Shown: in pieces, positions 35,596 to 45,373 of the stretch | How the letters are laid out: each line of letters opens with the position of its first letter | Numbering within the stretch: the first letter of the stretch is position 1 | From: Hyphomonadaceae bacterium BL14 | Lineage (GTDB): Bacteria; Pseudomonadota; Alphaproteobacteria; Caulobacterales; Maricaulaceae | DNA: 64,000 bases | Direction: 5' to 3' | Assembly (NCBI GenBank): GCA_027627705.1 | Contig: CP091242.1 | Location: 2,812,290-2,876,289, forward strand | Program-made: the position numbers and the translations under genes | Notes under the pieces: model-generated | The model's input: the letters and a program-made list of their open reading frames with translations, nothing else | Databases searched by the model: none | What the model was told of the DNA's origin: nothing

Positions 35596-36495
35596 ATGGA
35601 CCTGAAAAAACTCCGGCATTTTCATTGCGCTGTCAAATATGGCTCGATATCCGCTGCCGCGCAGGCCGTCGGCGTCACACAGCAGGCCCTGTCCCGGTCG
35701 ATCGCACTCCTCGAAGAGGAAGTGGGTGTGGAGCTACTTGAAAGAACGAGGACAGGCGTCAGCCCGACGCCTCGCGGGAATGACTTTTACAAGCTTTCCA
35801 GCCGCCTGGTGAGCGAGTTTGATGATGAGATGGCAAACTTCCTTGGCTCGGTTTCGCTCAGCAAGGTCATTGAGTTCGGCATTTCAGACGCGTGCATGAT
35901 TGGACCTGGCATTACACCCTTCCTGAAAGCTCTGGAGCGGGTCGGAATCAAGGCCGCAAACCACAATGTAGCATTGAATTCAATTATTGGACAAAAGGTT
36001 CACTCGGGTCAATTTGAATTCGCTGTTGCGGCATATAATGAAAGTGAGATCCAAAACGCTTTATTCACAAAGATTGGAGACCTTCGACTCTTCGTTGTTT
36101 CGCATTGTAGTGACACGGCCAGTCAGATCGCAGCCAGCCCCAATTTGAAATCGCGTATTACAATAATTGGCAATCAGGAATACTCTGTTGCTGACAGAAT
36201 TTTTTATCAGAGCTTTATTGATGCATCTAGCGCAACTCCAGAGATCGGCCACAGGGGCAACTGCAAGGGAACAATCCGCGATATATTAAAGACCATCAAA
36301 TCCGCACACTTTTTTCTCTGCACCGATGCGAACATTGCAGAACATTTTTGGGGTGGCCATTGCCGTGAGGTCAGCTGGGCAAATGAAACCGTACCATACG
36401 GCCTTTTGACCAACCGGTCATCACCTGTATCACTGGACTGGCCCACCTTTAGCGAATACAGCGCTCGCTACTGCGGGCGCAGACAAACTCGATAG
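35596..36495 (+). CDS. LysR-family transcription regulator
   Basis: 299 residues from the ATG at 35596 (preceded by TAGGAAACTCGAA). The N-terminal winged helix-turn-helix is typical (MDLKKLRHFHCAVKYGSISA, AVGVTQQALSRSIALLEEEV, RTRTGVSPTPRG). The C-terminal effector domain is shorter and more divergent than usual (about 200 residues, with ISDACMIGPGITPFLKALE at the start of its periplasmic-binding-protein-like fold). No divergently transcribed target gene is adjacent: the upstream neighbour is the repeat-protein relic and the downstream one a PAS protein. Base composition is lower in GC than most of the window. Confidence 0.85.
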   Translation: MDLKKLRHFHCAVKYGSISAAAQAVGVTQQALSRSIALLEEEVGVELLERTRTGVSPTPRGNDFYKLSSRLVSEFDDEMANFLGSVSLSKVIEFGISDACMIGPGITPFLKALERVGIKAANHNVALNSIIGQKVHSGQFEFAVAAYNESEIQNALFTKIGDLRLFVVSHCSDTASQIAASPNLKSRITIIGNQEYSVADRIFYQSFIDASSATPEIGHRGNCKGTIRDILKTIKSAHFFLCTDANIAEHFWGGHCREVSWANETVPYGLLTNRSSPVSLDWPTFSEYSARYCGRRQTR

Positions 36496-36946
36496 GCCGT
36501 TTCATCGCGCACCTATGCATCCTGTTTTGAGGCGATCGCACCCGGAAAGGCGCACTCCATGCGTTTCGCCGCCGCGCCTCATGACCACACGGGCATTGAA
36601 GTTCCCCGGCAGTCCGCACGGGCCAAGCGCTCCGGGCGCGTATTCGGAGCCTGCCAGCTTGCTTCAGTCGCCACAGCCTGATGCACAGACTTGAACTGCC
36701 TCGGTCCGGATGTCATGGTCGTCACTGATAGCGGCTGCAAGCGGGGGCGATCCCGTAGGGGTCATCGTTAGATGCGGGCGTAGCGTCGGGTTATGGGCAC
36801 ACACCCCTAAAAATAGGGGGGGCGCTTTGAAAATTTTATCTACAGGCTTTTCGTGTCCAACCGACTTTAGGCGCGAAGAGGTTAGGTTGTTTTAATTTGG
36901 CTCACAAAAGGAACTGGCACTCTTTATTTGAGATAGCGAGGCTCAT
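36496..36946. other. Gap between the LysR and PAS genes
   Basis: About 450 bases without a convincing gene. A CCCCTA/TAGGGG hairpin with an A-rich loop is at 36804-36819, followed by an AT-rich stretch that may be the promoter of the PAS gene. Confidence 0.4.
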
Positions 36947-37972
36947 TTGGATATAAATTGGATTCAAGGACTTATCGATTTTCTGCCACAGGGAGCTGTT
37001 GTACACGCGCCGGATGGGCAGATCGTAGCGGCCAACACATCTGCCTGCGATTTGCTTGGCTTGAGTCATGACGTTTTGCTGGGTCGTGATTCCATGGACC
37101 CGAGATGGCAAGCGCTGCATCCGGATGGAACAGCGTTCGCTGGTCCCTGCCACCCAGCCATGCTGGCGATAGAGACCGGGCTTCCGGTTCCACCCACCCC
37201 TATGGGCGTATCCATTCCTAATGCAGGCATAACCTGGCTTTCTGTGTCTGCGGCGCCCTTAAAGTGGTCAGACGGGATAACTGAATTAGGCAGTATCGCG
37301 CTGTTTGTGCGCCAAAGTAGCCCACTCGATCAGTTTGATCCAGTTAAACTGGATCAAATTCCAAGGCTGAATATTTATCTGTTTATGAAGCAGCAATTTA
37401 CTCGCCTGCGCGTCGCCGTCCTAGCTCTCGAACGCGCAGCTCCAATGGAAAACCTGGGGGAAATCGTTGCCACCAGCCAGACCTCCCTTCAAGCGCTGCA
37501 TCAGATTGATCGCTGGGTCAGGGCATACGAGGTGGCGACGGGTGCCAATGGGCCGCTCCCGGCAGCATGCGACGAGATTGTAACCCACATTACAAACATG
37601 CACGCTGAAAATACGCATATTATGTTCAATCTTCGAGCGTCCGATCATCCGAATAGAACAGGTCACTTGTCAATCGCGGCAACGATGATTGATGTCATGA
37701 GCGCGCTGCTTGGCCCTACAGACCGCGTTGCCATATCGGACCACTCTACTTGGGACGCGTCGGGGGCCGGGATCAGAATGACTACGTCCTACGAATATGT
37801 CCATTGCGAGAGCTATTTTAAGGGCGACATGAACGAAATAACATCGGGCCTGAGGGCTGTATTTAGAGAGCAACTTTGCCTGCATGAAATTTTACAATAT
37901 TTAATGAAAATATATAATGCTACGATCTATTTTGAACGTGATAGTAAATTTGTTTCTATAATTATTCTTTAA
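36947..37972 (+). CDS. PAS-domain protein with degenerate kinase-like tail
   Basis: 341 residues. Residues ~1-125 form a PAS domain (FLPQGAVVHAPDGQIVAANT, ACDLLGLSHDVLLGRD, GITWLSVSAAPL). The rest is mixed helix and strand without the phosphoacceptor His box or ATP-binding motifs of a histidine kinase, although its place and size suggest a decayed or divergent HisKA/HATPase region (~residues 145-341). The frame begins with TTG; no good alternative ATG precedes the PAS domain. The last quarter and the following 150 bases are AT-rich. Possible role: sensory input protein acting with the LysR regulator or the nearby phosphorelay proteins; this is only inferred from proximity. Confidence 0.6.
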   Translation: MDINWIQGLIDFLPQGAVVHAPDGQIVAANTSACDLLGLSHDVLLGRDSMDPRWQALHPDGTAFAGPCHPAMLAIETGLPVPPTPMGVSIPNAGITWLSVSAAPLKWSDGITELGSIALFVRQSSPLDQFDPVKLDQIPRLNIYLFMKQQFTRLRVAVLALERAAPMENLGEIVATSQTSLQALHQIDRWVRAYEVATGANGPLPAACDEIVTHITNMHAENTHIMFNLRASDHPNRTGHLSIAATMIDVMSALLGPTDRVAISDHSTWDASGAGIRMTTSYEYVHCESYFKGDMNEITSGLRAVFREQLCLHEILQYLMKIYNATIYFERDSKFVSIIIL

Positions 37973-38699
37973 AACAAGCGCAACGAAAACCAAAATTCCA
38001 AATTATTAAATCCGTAATTGATATAAATTTCACTATCCACCCAATAAAACCATAAGAACAACAACCAAACATGAAACAAAGAAGAGTTTTCCCAACTGAT
38101 CTCTCATTTTTAAAAACCCAATTATTTTGCGCTGCGTTCTTATAGCGCCAGCTGAAAGGCGTTGAACATAATTAATTTGTACGAACAAGCACTGCAGGCC
38201 TCCAGAACAATTGGGACATGTCACGACCTGGACGCCGCAGGCCAGTCTTGCAAAGTTGTACGTGCTGCGGGGGGCCTGGTTTCGATGTAGATTGTTATGC
38301 CGCAAATCCGCTTGGCGCCACACCAGGCCTGTTTGGGCAATGACAAGAATAGCCGGCGTGGCTTTTGCCTCGTCGCAGGTAAAAGCTGTCCAGGTTTCCT
38401 GCTTGCTCTCGTCTCGCCATGTGGATCGATAGGGCTTTGGCATCCACCCCGGCCGATCGCGCCAGGGGCGGCCAGCAACTCGCCAGGAGCACGTAACCCT
38501 CCTGCAGTGTGGCAGAGCGCGCCCCTTAAGGGCGCTGTACCAGCCGGCCTACGTCAGCCAGCACGCACTGTCGTATGAACTGGAGTGCGCGGGCTTGGAG
38601 AAACGATCCAAACCAAACCGAGTGCGCCTTCGCGCGTACTGGGCCTCAAGGCGCTGAAGCGCCATGGCGCAGACTCAATCATACGATTGATCATTCGGG
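37973..38699. other. Long gap with no secure gene
   Basis: About 730 bases between convergent genes. A minus-strand frame at 38033-38443 (136 codons) ends in a hydrophobic helix (LFFVSCLVVVLMVLLGG) but has no recognisable family and poor start context. I regard it as unproven. The first 150 bases are AT-rich. Confidence 0.35.
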
Positions 38700-41276
38700 T
38701 CAGTGCGGCGCTTTGCGGTCAGCGGAGTCGGGAACAACACCATCGTGCCGCTGCAAGAAGCCAACCAGATTAATCGACTGGACAGGGCGGCACAGTCCGT
38801 AACCCTGAGCGTGGTCGGCACCGAGCAATCTGACGATCTTGAGCGTCTCCTCATCCTCAATGCCCTCGGTGGTCAGTTTGAGGCCAAGGTGGTGAGCCAG
38901 ATCTATCGTTGACTTGACCAGCAAGCGGTCTCGGCATTGTGCAGGCAGATCTTTGACAAACGCTCTGTCAAGTTTGAGTTCATCGGCCGGGATGCGCTTG
39001 AGATAGGCAAGAGAAGAGTGCCCCGTCCCATAATCGTCAATCGAAATTTTTGCGCCCGATTGACGCCATGTTTCAAACGATTCCAACGCAGCTTCCAGAT
39101 CATGCATAATCGCACTTTCGGTAACTTCAAATATCAGGCCTCCGGATGATTGCTTTGCTATTTTGGCAGCAAAGTTGACAAAATTCGGATCATTGCAAAG
39201 AGCGCCCGATATATTGACTGCAATTGCAATGGGGAACCCCGCATCCCTGAAATTCGCTTGATCGTTGAGAGCTTGTTTCAGAGACCATTCTGTTAGCTTG
39301 CGAATCTGTCCGGTTTCTTCGCTTAGCGGGATGTAGACGTCAGGAGAAATATAGCCATGGCTCGGGTCGGTCCAACGCATGAGGGCTTCTGCACTATCGA
39401 AGCGCCCCGTGTGCAGATTAAACTTTGGCTGATAGTGAAGCTTTATGTCTCCGCTTGAGAGGCTGGAGCTCAGTCGGCTCAGAATAGTGAGGTTCTGCAA
39501 GCAGGCCTCCTGACCGACCGGATCATGGATCACAAACAAGCGGCGCTCTTGCTCTGCTTTTGTAGCAGCGGCTAGCGCATGCCGGAAATCCCCGACAGCT
39601 AGAGTTCCCGCAGTGTTTGCGGCCGCGCCGAACGTCAAGTGGATATCAATCACGATACCAGCAACTTCGACCGCGTCGCTAAGGAGGTTTTTGATCCTGG
39701 CTATGTCAGCATTCAGCGTTTGATGATCGACAGCACCGCCGTGCCCGCCATCCAGGATCACACACAGTGTCCCCGGGGCGATCACACCGATTTGATCACG
39801 CCTGTAATGCGCCCACAGAAGCGCGCTCAAGACCGGGAGCAGACCGGCTGCAGGCACAGTGCCGAGTGCGGACTGCAACTGCACGTACCGGTGCACTTTG
39901 ATTGCAAGCGCGTATGTGGATCGCCCGGCCTCCTTGTATTGGCGCACCTGGTGCACCAGCGCTTCGCTCGTTGGCAACCGCGTGTCACGGTCGGTATACA
40001 GCGCGTCTTTTAGCGCCAGCTTCCGGGCGCGCTCAACGCGATAGCGTGAATATGCCAGGATCAGGAGGCCGACGATCAGTGCGAGGATGCCTGAGAAGGT
40101 TGTGAGCCTGGCGCGCTCGGCTATGGCGGCGGTGCGGACATCCTGCTCGAGCCTTTCAGCGCGCAATTGTTGCAGCTGGAAATTCTGCTCCGCAAAATTG
40201 TACTCGGCAGCGACCACAGCCGAGCTGGCGGAGGCAGCGATGTCGCGCGCCTGGTCATCGAGACGCTTGAACGACTGCAAATGAGCCAGCGCCGCCGCCG
40301 GCTCGCCCAGCCGCTCAAAGACCTCCACCGCCAGTTCATGGAACTCAAGATAGTGCTGTGGTGTCGCATCGAGGCTCAGGCCGGAGAAGGTCTGCTCAAG
40401 GGCGGCTCTTGCACCTCGCAGGTCGCCCCGGCCGGAAGCGATCAGCGCCTCAACCCCGCTCATCGTTCGGCTCCAGTCGGAATCGCCTAGGTCCGGGGCC
40501 TGTTCCCTTGCCCGCTCAAGAGTATGGGCGGCCTCTTCCAGATCTCCTCCCAGAACATGCAATGCGCTGATATTGCTTAGAATTCTGACGCTCAAAATCG
40601 AACTGTTCAGGGCCAGCGCCATGTCCAGCGCGGCACGGTAATCCGAAAGCGCATCTTCAAACCGGTTCAATTGTCTGTAAACATTGGCGCGATTGTTGAG
40701 GGCAGCAAGATCGAGTGAATTGTCGCGATGACGGTCCATGGCCCGGTTGTAGAAATTGAGCGCTTCATCATATTGTCTGGCCTCCGTGTAAATCCAGCCA
40801 AGTCCTTGCAACGCCATGGCCTCACTTCTGGGCGAGTCCAGAAGCTGAAAAATTTCACGCGCAGCGACAAAGGCCGCCAGCGCCGCCTCAAAGTCGGGCT
40901 GAAGCATGGCGATGCGGGCACGGGACATGAGGATATCGCCCCGCAGCTGGCTGGGCGGCGCGTCCGCGCCCAGAGTATCGACGGCATACTCCAGGGCCGC
41001 GGCCGCCTCGGCCGGGTGCCCAAGACGCATCAGGGACTCCGCTTCAAGCCACCGCGCCTGTGCAGTGCGCTCACGATACGCCTCGGACTGGGGTGAGCCC
41101 GCAGCCTCATAAGCGCCAAGCGCAGCGTCCAGGGCCGCCTGGGGGTCCGCCATCATGGCGGCGCGCGCCTCCTGAATGCGCGCGTCGTACGCCTCCGCGG
41201 CGACGCGATCATCGCTCCTGGCAGCGCCTTGGCTCGCCAACAAGACCAAAGACGCAAGAATTGACACCAGGCCCAT
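38700..41276 (-). CDS. TPR-sensor, membrane-anchored EAL-domain (c-di-GMP phosphodiesterase) protein
   Basis: 858 residues. It starts with a signal peptide (to about residue 22). A periplasmic array of TPR repeats follows (~60-370; for example ALQGLGWIYTEARQYDEALN and ALNNRANVYRQLNRFEDALS), then a membrane helix near residue 390-408. Next comes a degenerate GGDEF-like region (~425-590) lacking the GGDEF signature. The C-terminal EAL domain has the catalytic motifs SAEALMRW, EVTESAI, IDDYGTGHSS, LKLDRAFVKDL and TTEGIEDEET, so it is probably active. Lowering c-di-GMP opposes attachment, which fits the adhesion genes nearby. The TPR part probably senses a periplasmic peptide or protein partner. 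Its promoter region abuts a truncated IS5 end. Confidence 0.9.
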   Translation of the reverse strand: MGLVSILASLVLLASQGAARSDDRVAAEAYDARIQEARAAMMADPQAALDAALGAYEAAGSPQSEAYRERTAQARWLEAESLMRLGHPAEAAAALEYAVDTLGADAPPSQLRGDILMSRARIAMLQPDFEAALAAFVAAREIFQLLDSPRSEAMALQGLGWIYTEARQYDEALNFYNRAMDRHRDNSLDLAALNNRANVYRQLNRFEDALSDYRAALDMALALNSSILSVRILSNISALHVLGGDLEEAAHTLERAREQAPDLGDSDWSRTMSGVEALIASGRGDLRGARAALEQTFSGLSLDATPQHYLEFHELAVEVFERLGEPAAALAHLQSFKRLDDQARDIAASASSAVVAAEYNFAEQNFQLQQLRAERLEQDVRTAAIAERARLTTFSGILALIVGLLILAYSRYRVERARKLALKDALYTDRDTRLPTSEALVHQVRQYKEAGRSTYALAIKVHRYVQLQSALGTVPAAGLLPVLSALLWAHYRRDQIGVIAPGTLCVILDGGHGGAVDHQTLNADIARIKNLLSDAVEVAGIVIDIHLTFGAAANTAGTLAVGDFRHALAAATKAEQERRLFVIHDPVGQEACLQNLTILSRLSSSLSSGDIKLHYQPKFNLHTGRFDSAEALMRWTDPSHGYISPDVYIPLSEETGQIRKLTEWSLKQALNDQANFRDAGFPIAIAVNISGALCNDPNFVNFAAKIAKQSSGGLIFEVTESAIMHDLEAALESFETWRQSGAKISIDDYGTGHSSLAYLKRIPADELKLDRAFVKDLPAQCRDRLLVKSTIDLAHHLGLKLTTEGIEDEETLKIVRLLGADHAQGYGLCRPVQSINLVGFLQRHDGVVPDSADRKAPH

Positions 41277-41373
41277 GACGTCCCCCTTCTACTGCGGGGA
41301 CCGTCGCGCGCGCGAACTAACGACTGCTTAAGGCTGGCAGCACAATCAAATTGTGCTTACCGCACTTTCATTG

Positions 41374-41507
41374 TCGAAAACGCCTTCTGCCGCATCAAGG
41401 ACTTCAGGCGCATCGACACACGCTACGACAAACTCGCCAGAAACTTCCTATCAGCCGTCGCCCTCGCCGTCCTCGTCGCCTTCTGGTTATGAATGAGTCT
41501 GGACCCT
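41374..41507 (+). mobile_element. Right-end fragment of the second IS5-family element
   Basis: 134 bases nearly identical to the last part of the element at 33923-34791 (VENAFCRIKDFRRIDTRYDK region through GGACCCT). The left part is missing. It lies directly before the degenerate repeat at 41510. Confidence 0.85.
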
Positions 41508-41509
41508 AG

Positions 41510-41725
41510 GCTTTGCTTCGGTTGGCGTTCCCTCAGCGCCGCCCGAAGCATTTCTAGCTCCATCTTGCCCATCCAGAACCGTGATCGCGTTTGTGCCTTG
41601 TGCGCAGCCGCATTGCCTGCTGAGGGCGTGCGCGACCTGCAAGGGCTCGTGCGCAGCACGTTCACCGCGGGCCATACTCAGATAGCGCTTGTAGTCACAA
41701 CAGGAATTAACTTGCCGTGGGCGTT
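41510..41725 (+). repeat. Degenerate segment matching 21.4 kb in inverted orientation
   Basis: See the counterpart at 21405-21625. On the minus strand it reads ELEMLRAALRERQPKQ, and the counterpart reads LEDLRAALRERRPTQ after one frameshift, so both derive from the same coding sequence. Confidence 0.55.
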
Positions 41726-42021
41726 CGTGTGCCCGAACCTAACCGATGAAGGGCAGATCTTCCAAACGTCCCATTCCGCGTGGATTTGTTCTTCACATTG
41801 CGAACATTACCATCCCTTCGGGCGGCGTCTCTGGCGCCGCCCGCCTTGTTTCCTGGCACGCCTATCCTGCAATCCATCATAGGGCACCGCAATGTCTCTT
41901 TTGAGGCGTTCCGCAAGAGCCAACGCACGCGCTGAGCCATACAACACGCAACACCTCCGGTGGTGGGAGACGTTCATGTGGAAACGAATACCGGCTGCCC
42001 TTCTAAGGGGCCTAGCCTATG

Positions 42022-42340
42022 CTAGATGTTTAGTCTCAAGGTGTGATGGATTGCATCATTCATGAACCGGTTTGGCTCCTCGGTCCAGCATTTGACGATG
42101 TGCTCGTATGGTGTGAGGCCGCGGAGGGCTTTCAGCCTTTCCGCATAGTTATAGGCCGCGACGAAGGTCTCGAGATGCTGGCGCAGCGCGTCGTGGCTAG
42201 AGTAATAATAACGCCGAACGGCAGCTTCTTTCAGTGTGCGGTTCATGCGTTCGACCTGGCCATTCGTCCACGGGTGGTTTGGCCTGGTCAGACGGTGATC
42301 GATATCAAGCTCAGCGCAAGCGAGATCGAAGGAATGTCAA
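42022..42340 (-). mobile_element. IS481-family transposase fragment
   Basis: The minus-strand frame at 42022-42246 (MNRTLKEAAVRRYYY, YAERLKALRGLTPYEHI, CWTEEPNRF) is the C-terminal end of an IS481-type integrase core. The preceding DNA still reads HRLTRPNHPWTNGQVER. Earlier parts are scrambled (RMRAKGELFR near 42350) and the N-terminus is missing. Confidence 0.75.
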
Positions 42341-42509
42341 CGGAATAGCTCTCCTTTGGCGCGCATCCGCTGGATCTCGCAGACCGTCCAGCCAATGGGG
42401 AGTAGCTCAGGCACCCCTGATCCGCGCTGTGATGCAGTCATGTCAATGCGCCAAGTTTTCAGGATTGAAGTCGCGTACGAGCATGGGTATGGGAGCTGAT
42501 AACGTATTA

Positions 42510-43358
42510 GGACCTGTTGACGAAGTGGATTCCCAACCCGCCCGAAGCGTGATTCAAGACTGGCTTTTGGGAGGTGGTCTTGGTTCGCGGTTTGATGACG
42601 GACGAGGAGTGGGCGTTCTTTGCGCCTTTCGTGGTGGCGACCGGAGGCAAGCGGGGCCGCCCGCCTTCTGATCATCGCCGCGTGCTGGACGGCGTGTTCT
42701 GGATCGCGCGCACCGGCGCGCCCTGGCGTGATCTTCACGACTATTTCGGTCCGTGGACGCGGGTCTACCGCCAGTTCCGCCGCTGGACGCTGTCAGGCGT
42801 GTGGGAGGTGATGTTGGAAGCGCTGGGCGAGAGCGGGGCCGTACCCGACAGTCTTCAAATGGTCGATTCCACTATCGTTCGCGCGCACCATCAGGCTGCG
42901 GGCGCTAAAGGGGGACTCAAAAACAGGGTTTTGGGCGCTCAAAAGGTGGCTTCACGACCAAAATACACCTTCGCACCAACGCTGAAGGGCTGCCCATAGC
43001 CGCTGAGATCACCGGCGGTGAAGTCTCCGACTACAAAGGTTATGAGGCGGTAATGGCCGCGCATGGCTCAGTCCCGCGCGTCCTGCTGGCCGACAAAGGC
43101 TATGACAGCGACAATATCCGAACATCGCTGGAAGCCGCCGGCGCCGTGCCGATGATCCCGGCGCGCCGAAACCGCAAGAACCCCGTCCAGATCGACGACT
43201 TCGTCTATGGGCTGAGAAACCGCATCGAGCGGTGCTTCAACAAGCTGCGCTGCTCACGCCGCCTCGCCACACGCTACGACAAGACCGCCGACAGCTATCT
43301 CGGCTTCATCCATCTCGCTTCAATCCGCCTGTGGTTCCGGTACTTTGTCAACAGCACC
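42510..43358 (+). mobile_element. IS5-family (IS427-like) element, copy C
   Basis: The third 849-base copy, same direction as copy B. It has at least two point differences (near 43051 and 43067). It ends 18 bases before the bactofilin start codon, so it has replaced whatever preceded that gene. Confidence 0.9.
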
Positions 43359-43361
43359 TAG
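42574..43361 (+). CDS. IS5-family transposase, two frames (copy C)
   Basis: Same two frames as copies A and B (42574-42999 and 43053-43361). The TAG stop is again partly outside the element. Confidence 0.85.
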
Positions 43362-43376
43362 CTTATCGGGTGGTTT

Positions 43377-43763
43377 ATGAGCAGCACTTCTATCACCAGG
43401 ACTGGAAAGATCGGCATCCCTGACGGCTGTGAAGATTTATCGTTCTTCATGGGGGAGAAATGCTCCGTAGAGGGGGCCATTCTCGAGGTGGGCGGCCCCG
43501 CCCGGATCGATGGCCAGTTCAGCGGCAAACTACGCGCTGTTCACCTGATCGTGGGCGAGCAGGGACGTGTTGCAGGCGACATTTCGAGCGAGACCGCCGA
43601 CATTATGGGCAGTGTGGAAGACACGCTGATCCTGTCAGGAAAGCTGATCATTCGTGAGGCGGGCAAGATTGAAGGCACCATTACCTATGGCTCACTGCAA
43701 GCCCATGAAGGTGCCCAGCTCATTGGCCAGATCAACACTCAGGGCCCCTCCAATCGCTCCTAA
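43377..43763 (+). CDS. Bactofilin (cytoskeletal DUF583 protein)
   Basis: 128 residues, the normal size of short bactofilins. The core (~residues 28-118) has the repeated short strands of the bactofilin beta helix: ILEVGGPARIDGQFSGKL, LIVGEQGRVAGDI, ADIMGSVEDTLILSGKL and REAGKIEGTITYGSLQ. Bactofilins polymerise without nucleotide and, in stalked bacteria, mark the pole and recruit cell-wall enzymes for stalk growth. IS5 copy C ends immediately upstream, so the native promoter is gone and expression may now depend on the IS. The ParA-like gene follows 158 bases downstream. Confidence 0.9.
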   Translation: MSSTSITRTGKIGIPDGCEDLSFFMGEKCSVEGAILEVGGPARIDGQFSGKLRAVHLIVGEQGRVAGDISSETADIMGSVEDTLILSGKLIIREAGKIEGTITYGSLQAHEGAQLIGQINTQGPSNRS

Positions 43764-43921
43764 GGGTGTCTTCGCTCAGCAATCTGCAGATGGCCATCGC
43801 CCAGTCGGCGCCCGATGCTGACCCGGGGTCAGACGCCAAGGGCGACAAAAGCGAAGGCGCCAATAGCTAGAGTGGCCCGCATTGCTGATGTGCTGACATT
43901 GGGACAGTTCGGGGAACAGTC

Positions 43922-44611
43922 GTGACCTGCACCACCGTCATGTTTGCAAACGCAAAAGGTGGCACCGGCAAGAGTACGATTGCGTTCCTCAGCGCCCTTC
44001 ACTACGCCGCGACACGCAATGCCCGGGTGTGTGTCGTCGATTTCGATCGTCTGCGCACGACCTATAACGCCTTGCGCCGGTTTGCCGATTCGGGCGTGAA
44101 GTCCTTTTATCTTGCAGACGAGTATGGCGAAGGCCACAAGGTCTCGCCCGAAGCTGTGCGCTCCGCGCTGGACGGCTGCCGCGCCGACAGCGACACGCTG
44201 TTTGTCGACACGCCTTCCGGGTTTCCTGCGGGCACGATGGTCCCGGCTATCGCACCCGGTCTGATTTTTGTTCCGGTGTCTGTGTCGGACGCTGACATCA
44301 TAGCCACCAGGGCCTACCTGCCCGAGCTTGAAGATGCGGCGGCTCGCGTGACCGAGCTGACCGGCTTTTGGCCGCAGATCGTGGTCGTGCCCAACCAAGT
44401 CTTCAGCGAGGACGACGCCAAGCGCATCCGCGATATTTTCCGCGACCGCTCCATCCAGATCGCTTCGACGCTGGCCTTCTCGCGCGTTCTGCGCGATGTC
44501 TTCCACTTTGAGCCTGGCGACACGAACATCGCATCCGTGTTCCGCGACGATGGGGACTTCTTCCAATGGATGTCGTCAGAGATTTTCGCGCTTCAGAAGC
44601 AGACGCGGTGA
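43922..44611 (+). CDS. ParA/MinD-family ATPase
   Basis: 229 residues. The deviant Walker A motif KGGTGKST (residues 12-19) with the signature first lysine, the switch I region VCVVDFDRLRTTY and the Walker B-like DTLFVDTPSG place it in the ParA/MinD family of dimerising ATPases that position cargo on DNA or membrane. The C-terminus lacks an amphipathic MinD-type helix, so DNA or a protein partner is the more likely surface. No parB or replication genes are near, so a plasmid-partition role is less likely than placing a polar structure, in line with the bactofilin next door. It starts with GTG. Confidence 0.85.
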   Translation: MTCTTVMFANAKGGTGKSTIAFLSALHYAATRNARVCVVDFDRLRTTYNALRRFADSGVKSFYLADEYGEGHKVSPEAVRSALDGCRADSDTLFVDTPSGFPAGTMVPAIAPGLIFVPVSVSDADIIATRAYLPELEDAAARVTELTGFWPQIVVVPNQVFSEDDAKRIRDIFRDRSIQIASTLAFSRVLRDVFHFEPGDTNIASVFRDDGDFFQWMSSEIFALQKQTR

Positions 44612-44848
44612 AAGCGGTGCGTATTGACCACGGAGTGGTGTCAGAGAAATGCGAACGAGTCTTAGCTTACTGGAAGCTCGCCCATTTCACGCGGCAGGTT
44701 GACTCCGCTTAGCAAGGTCCACGTCGCGTTACAACTCGAGCATTCCGTCGCCACACGCCCGCGCCTGCCCCCTCATTACGACGTAGTCGGCGAGCATCTG
44801 AGCGATCGCTGACCCCTCTGGCAGCAGATTGATCTCGTCGGCCGCGCG

Positions 44849-45315
44849 CGCCTGGAGCGCACGGCTGCGGATGAGCTTCCCGCACGGTCACCGCGAGACC
44901 ACCACGCTGGTGGCCGGGCTGCGCATTACCGGAATGGTCGCGCCAATGGTGCTGGATGGCCCGATCAACGGCGACTGGTTCGAGGCCTATGTGGCCCAGG
45001 TGCTCGTGCCAGAGCTGCGCCCCGGCGACATCGTCGTGATGGACAAACTGTCGAGCCACAAACGGGCGGCGGTGCGCCAGCGTATCGAGGCGGCCGGTGC
45101 CAGCCTGCGCTTCCTCCCTCCATACAGCCCCGACTTCAATCCCATAGAAAAGGCGTTCTCACGCCTCAAGGCCATGCTGCGCAAAGCCGGCGAGCGAACC
45201 GTCAGCGGCTTGTGGGACCTGATTGGCAAGCTCGTCGAGATCTTCCAGCTCGACGAATGCGCCAACTACTTCAAATCCTGCCGATATGAACCCGAATGAA
45301 TGGAAACCGCTCTAA
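44849..45315 (+). mobile_element. IS630-family remnant (C-terminal part of the transposase)
   Basis: Codons from RLRMSFPHGHRETTTLVAG through IVVMDKLSSHK and PPYSPDFNPIEKAFSRLK to the stop at 45299, followed by a GCTCTA end. It is related to but distinct from the IS630 element at 25.8-28.2 kb. The N-terminal half is missing; 44612-44848 contains no clear gene. Confidence 0.8.
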
Positions 45316-45373
45316 TTATACCGCCCAGAATTGTTGGCCTGCCATGCGCTTTCGGTTTGTCAGGCAGCGGGTC

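Noticed and set aside
38033..38443. 136-codon minus-strand frame as a gene
   Set aside because: No recognisable family, weak start context, and overlapping frames of similar length on the other strand.
43922..44611. ParA-like gene as a sign of a plasmid
   Set aside because: No parB, replication initiator or iterons are nearby, and bch and phage genes in the same window fit a chromosome or large replicon equally well.
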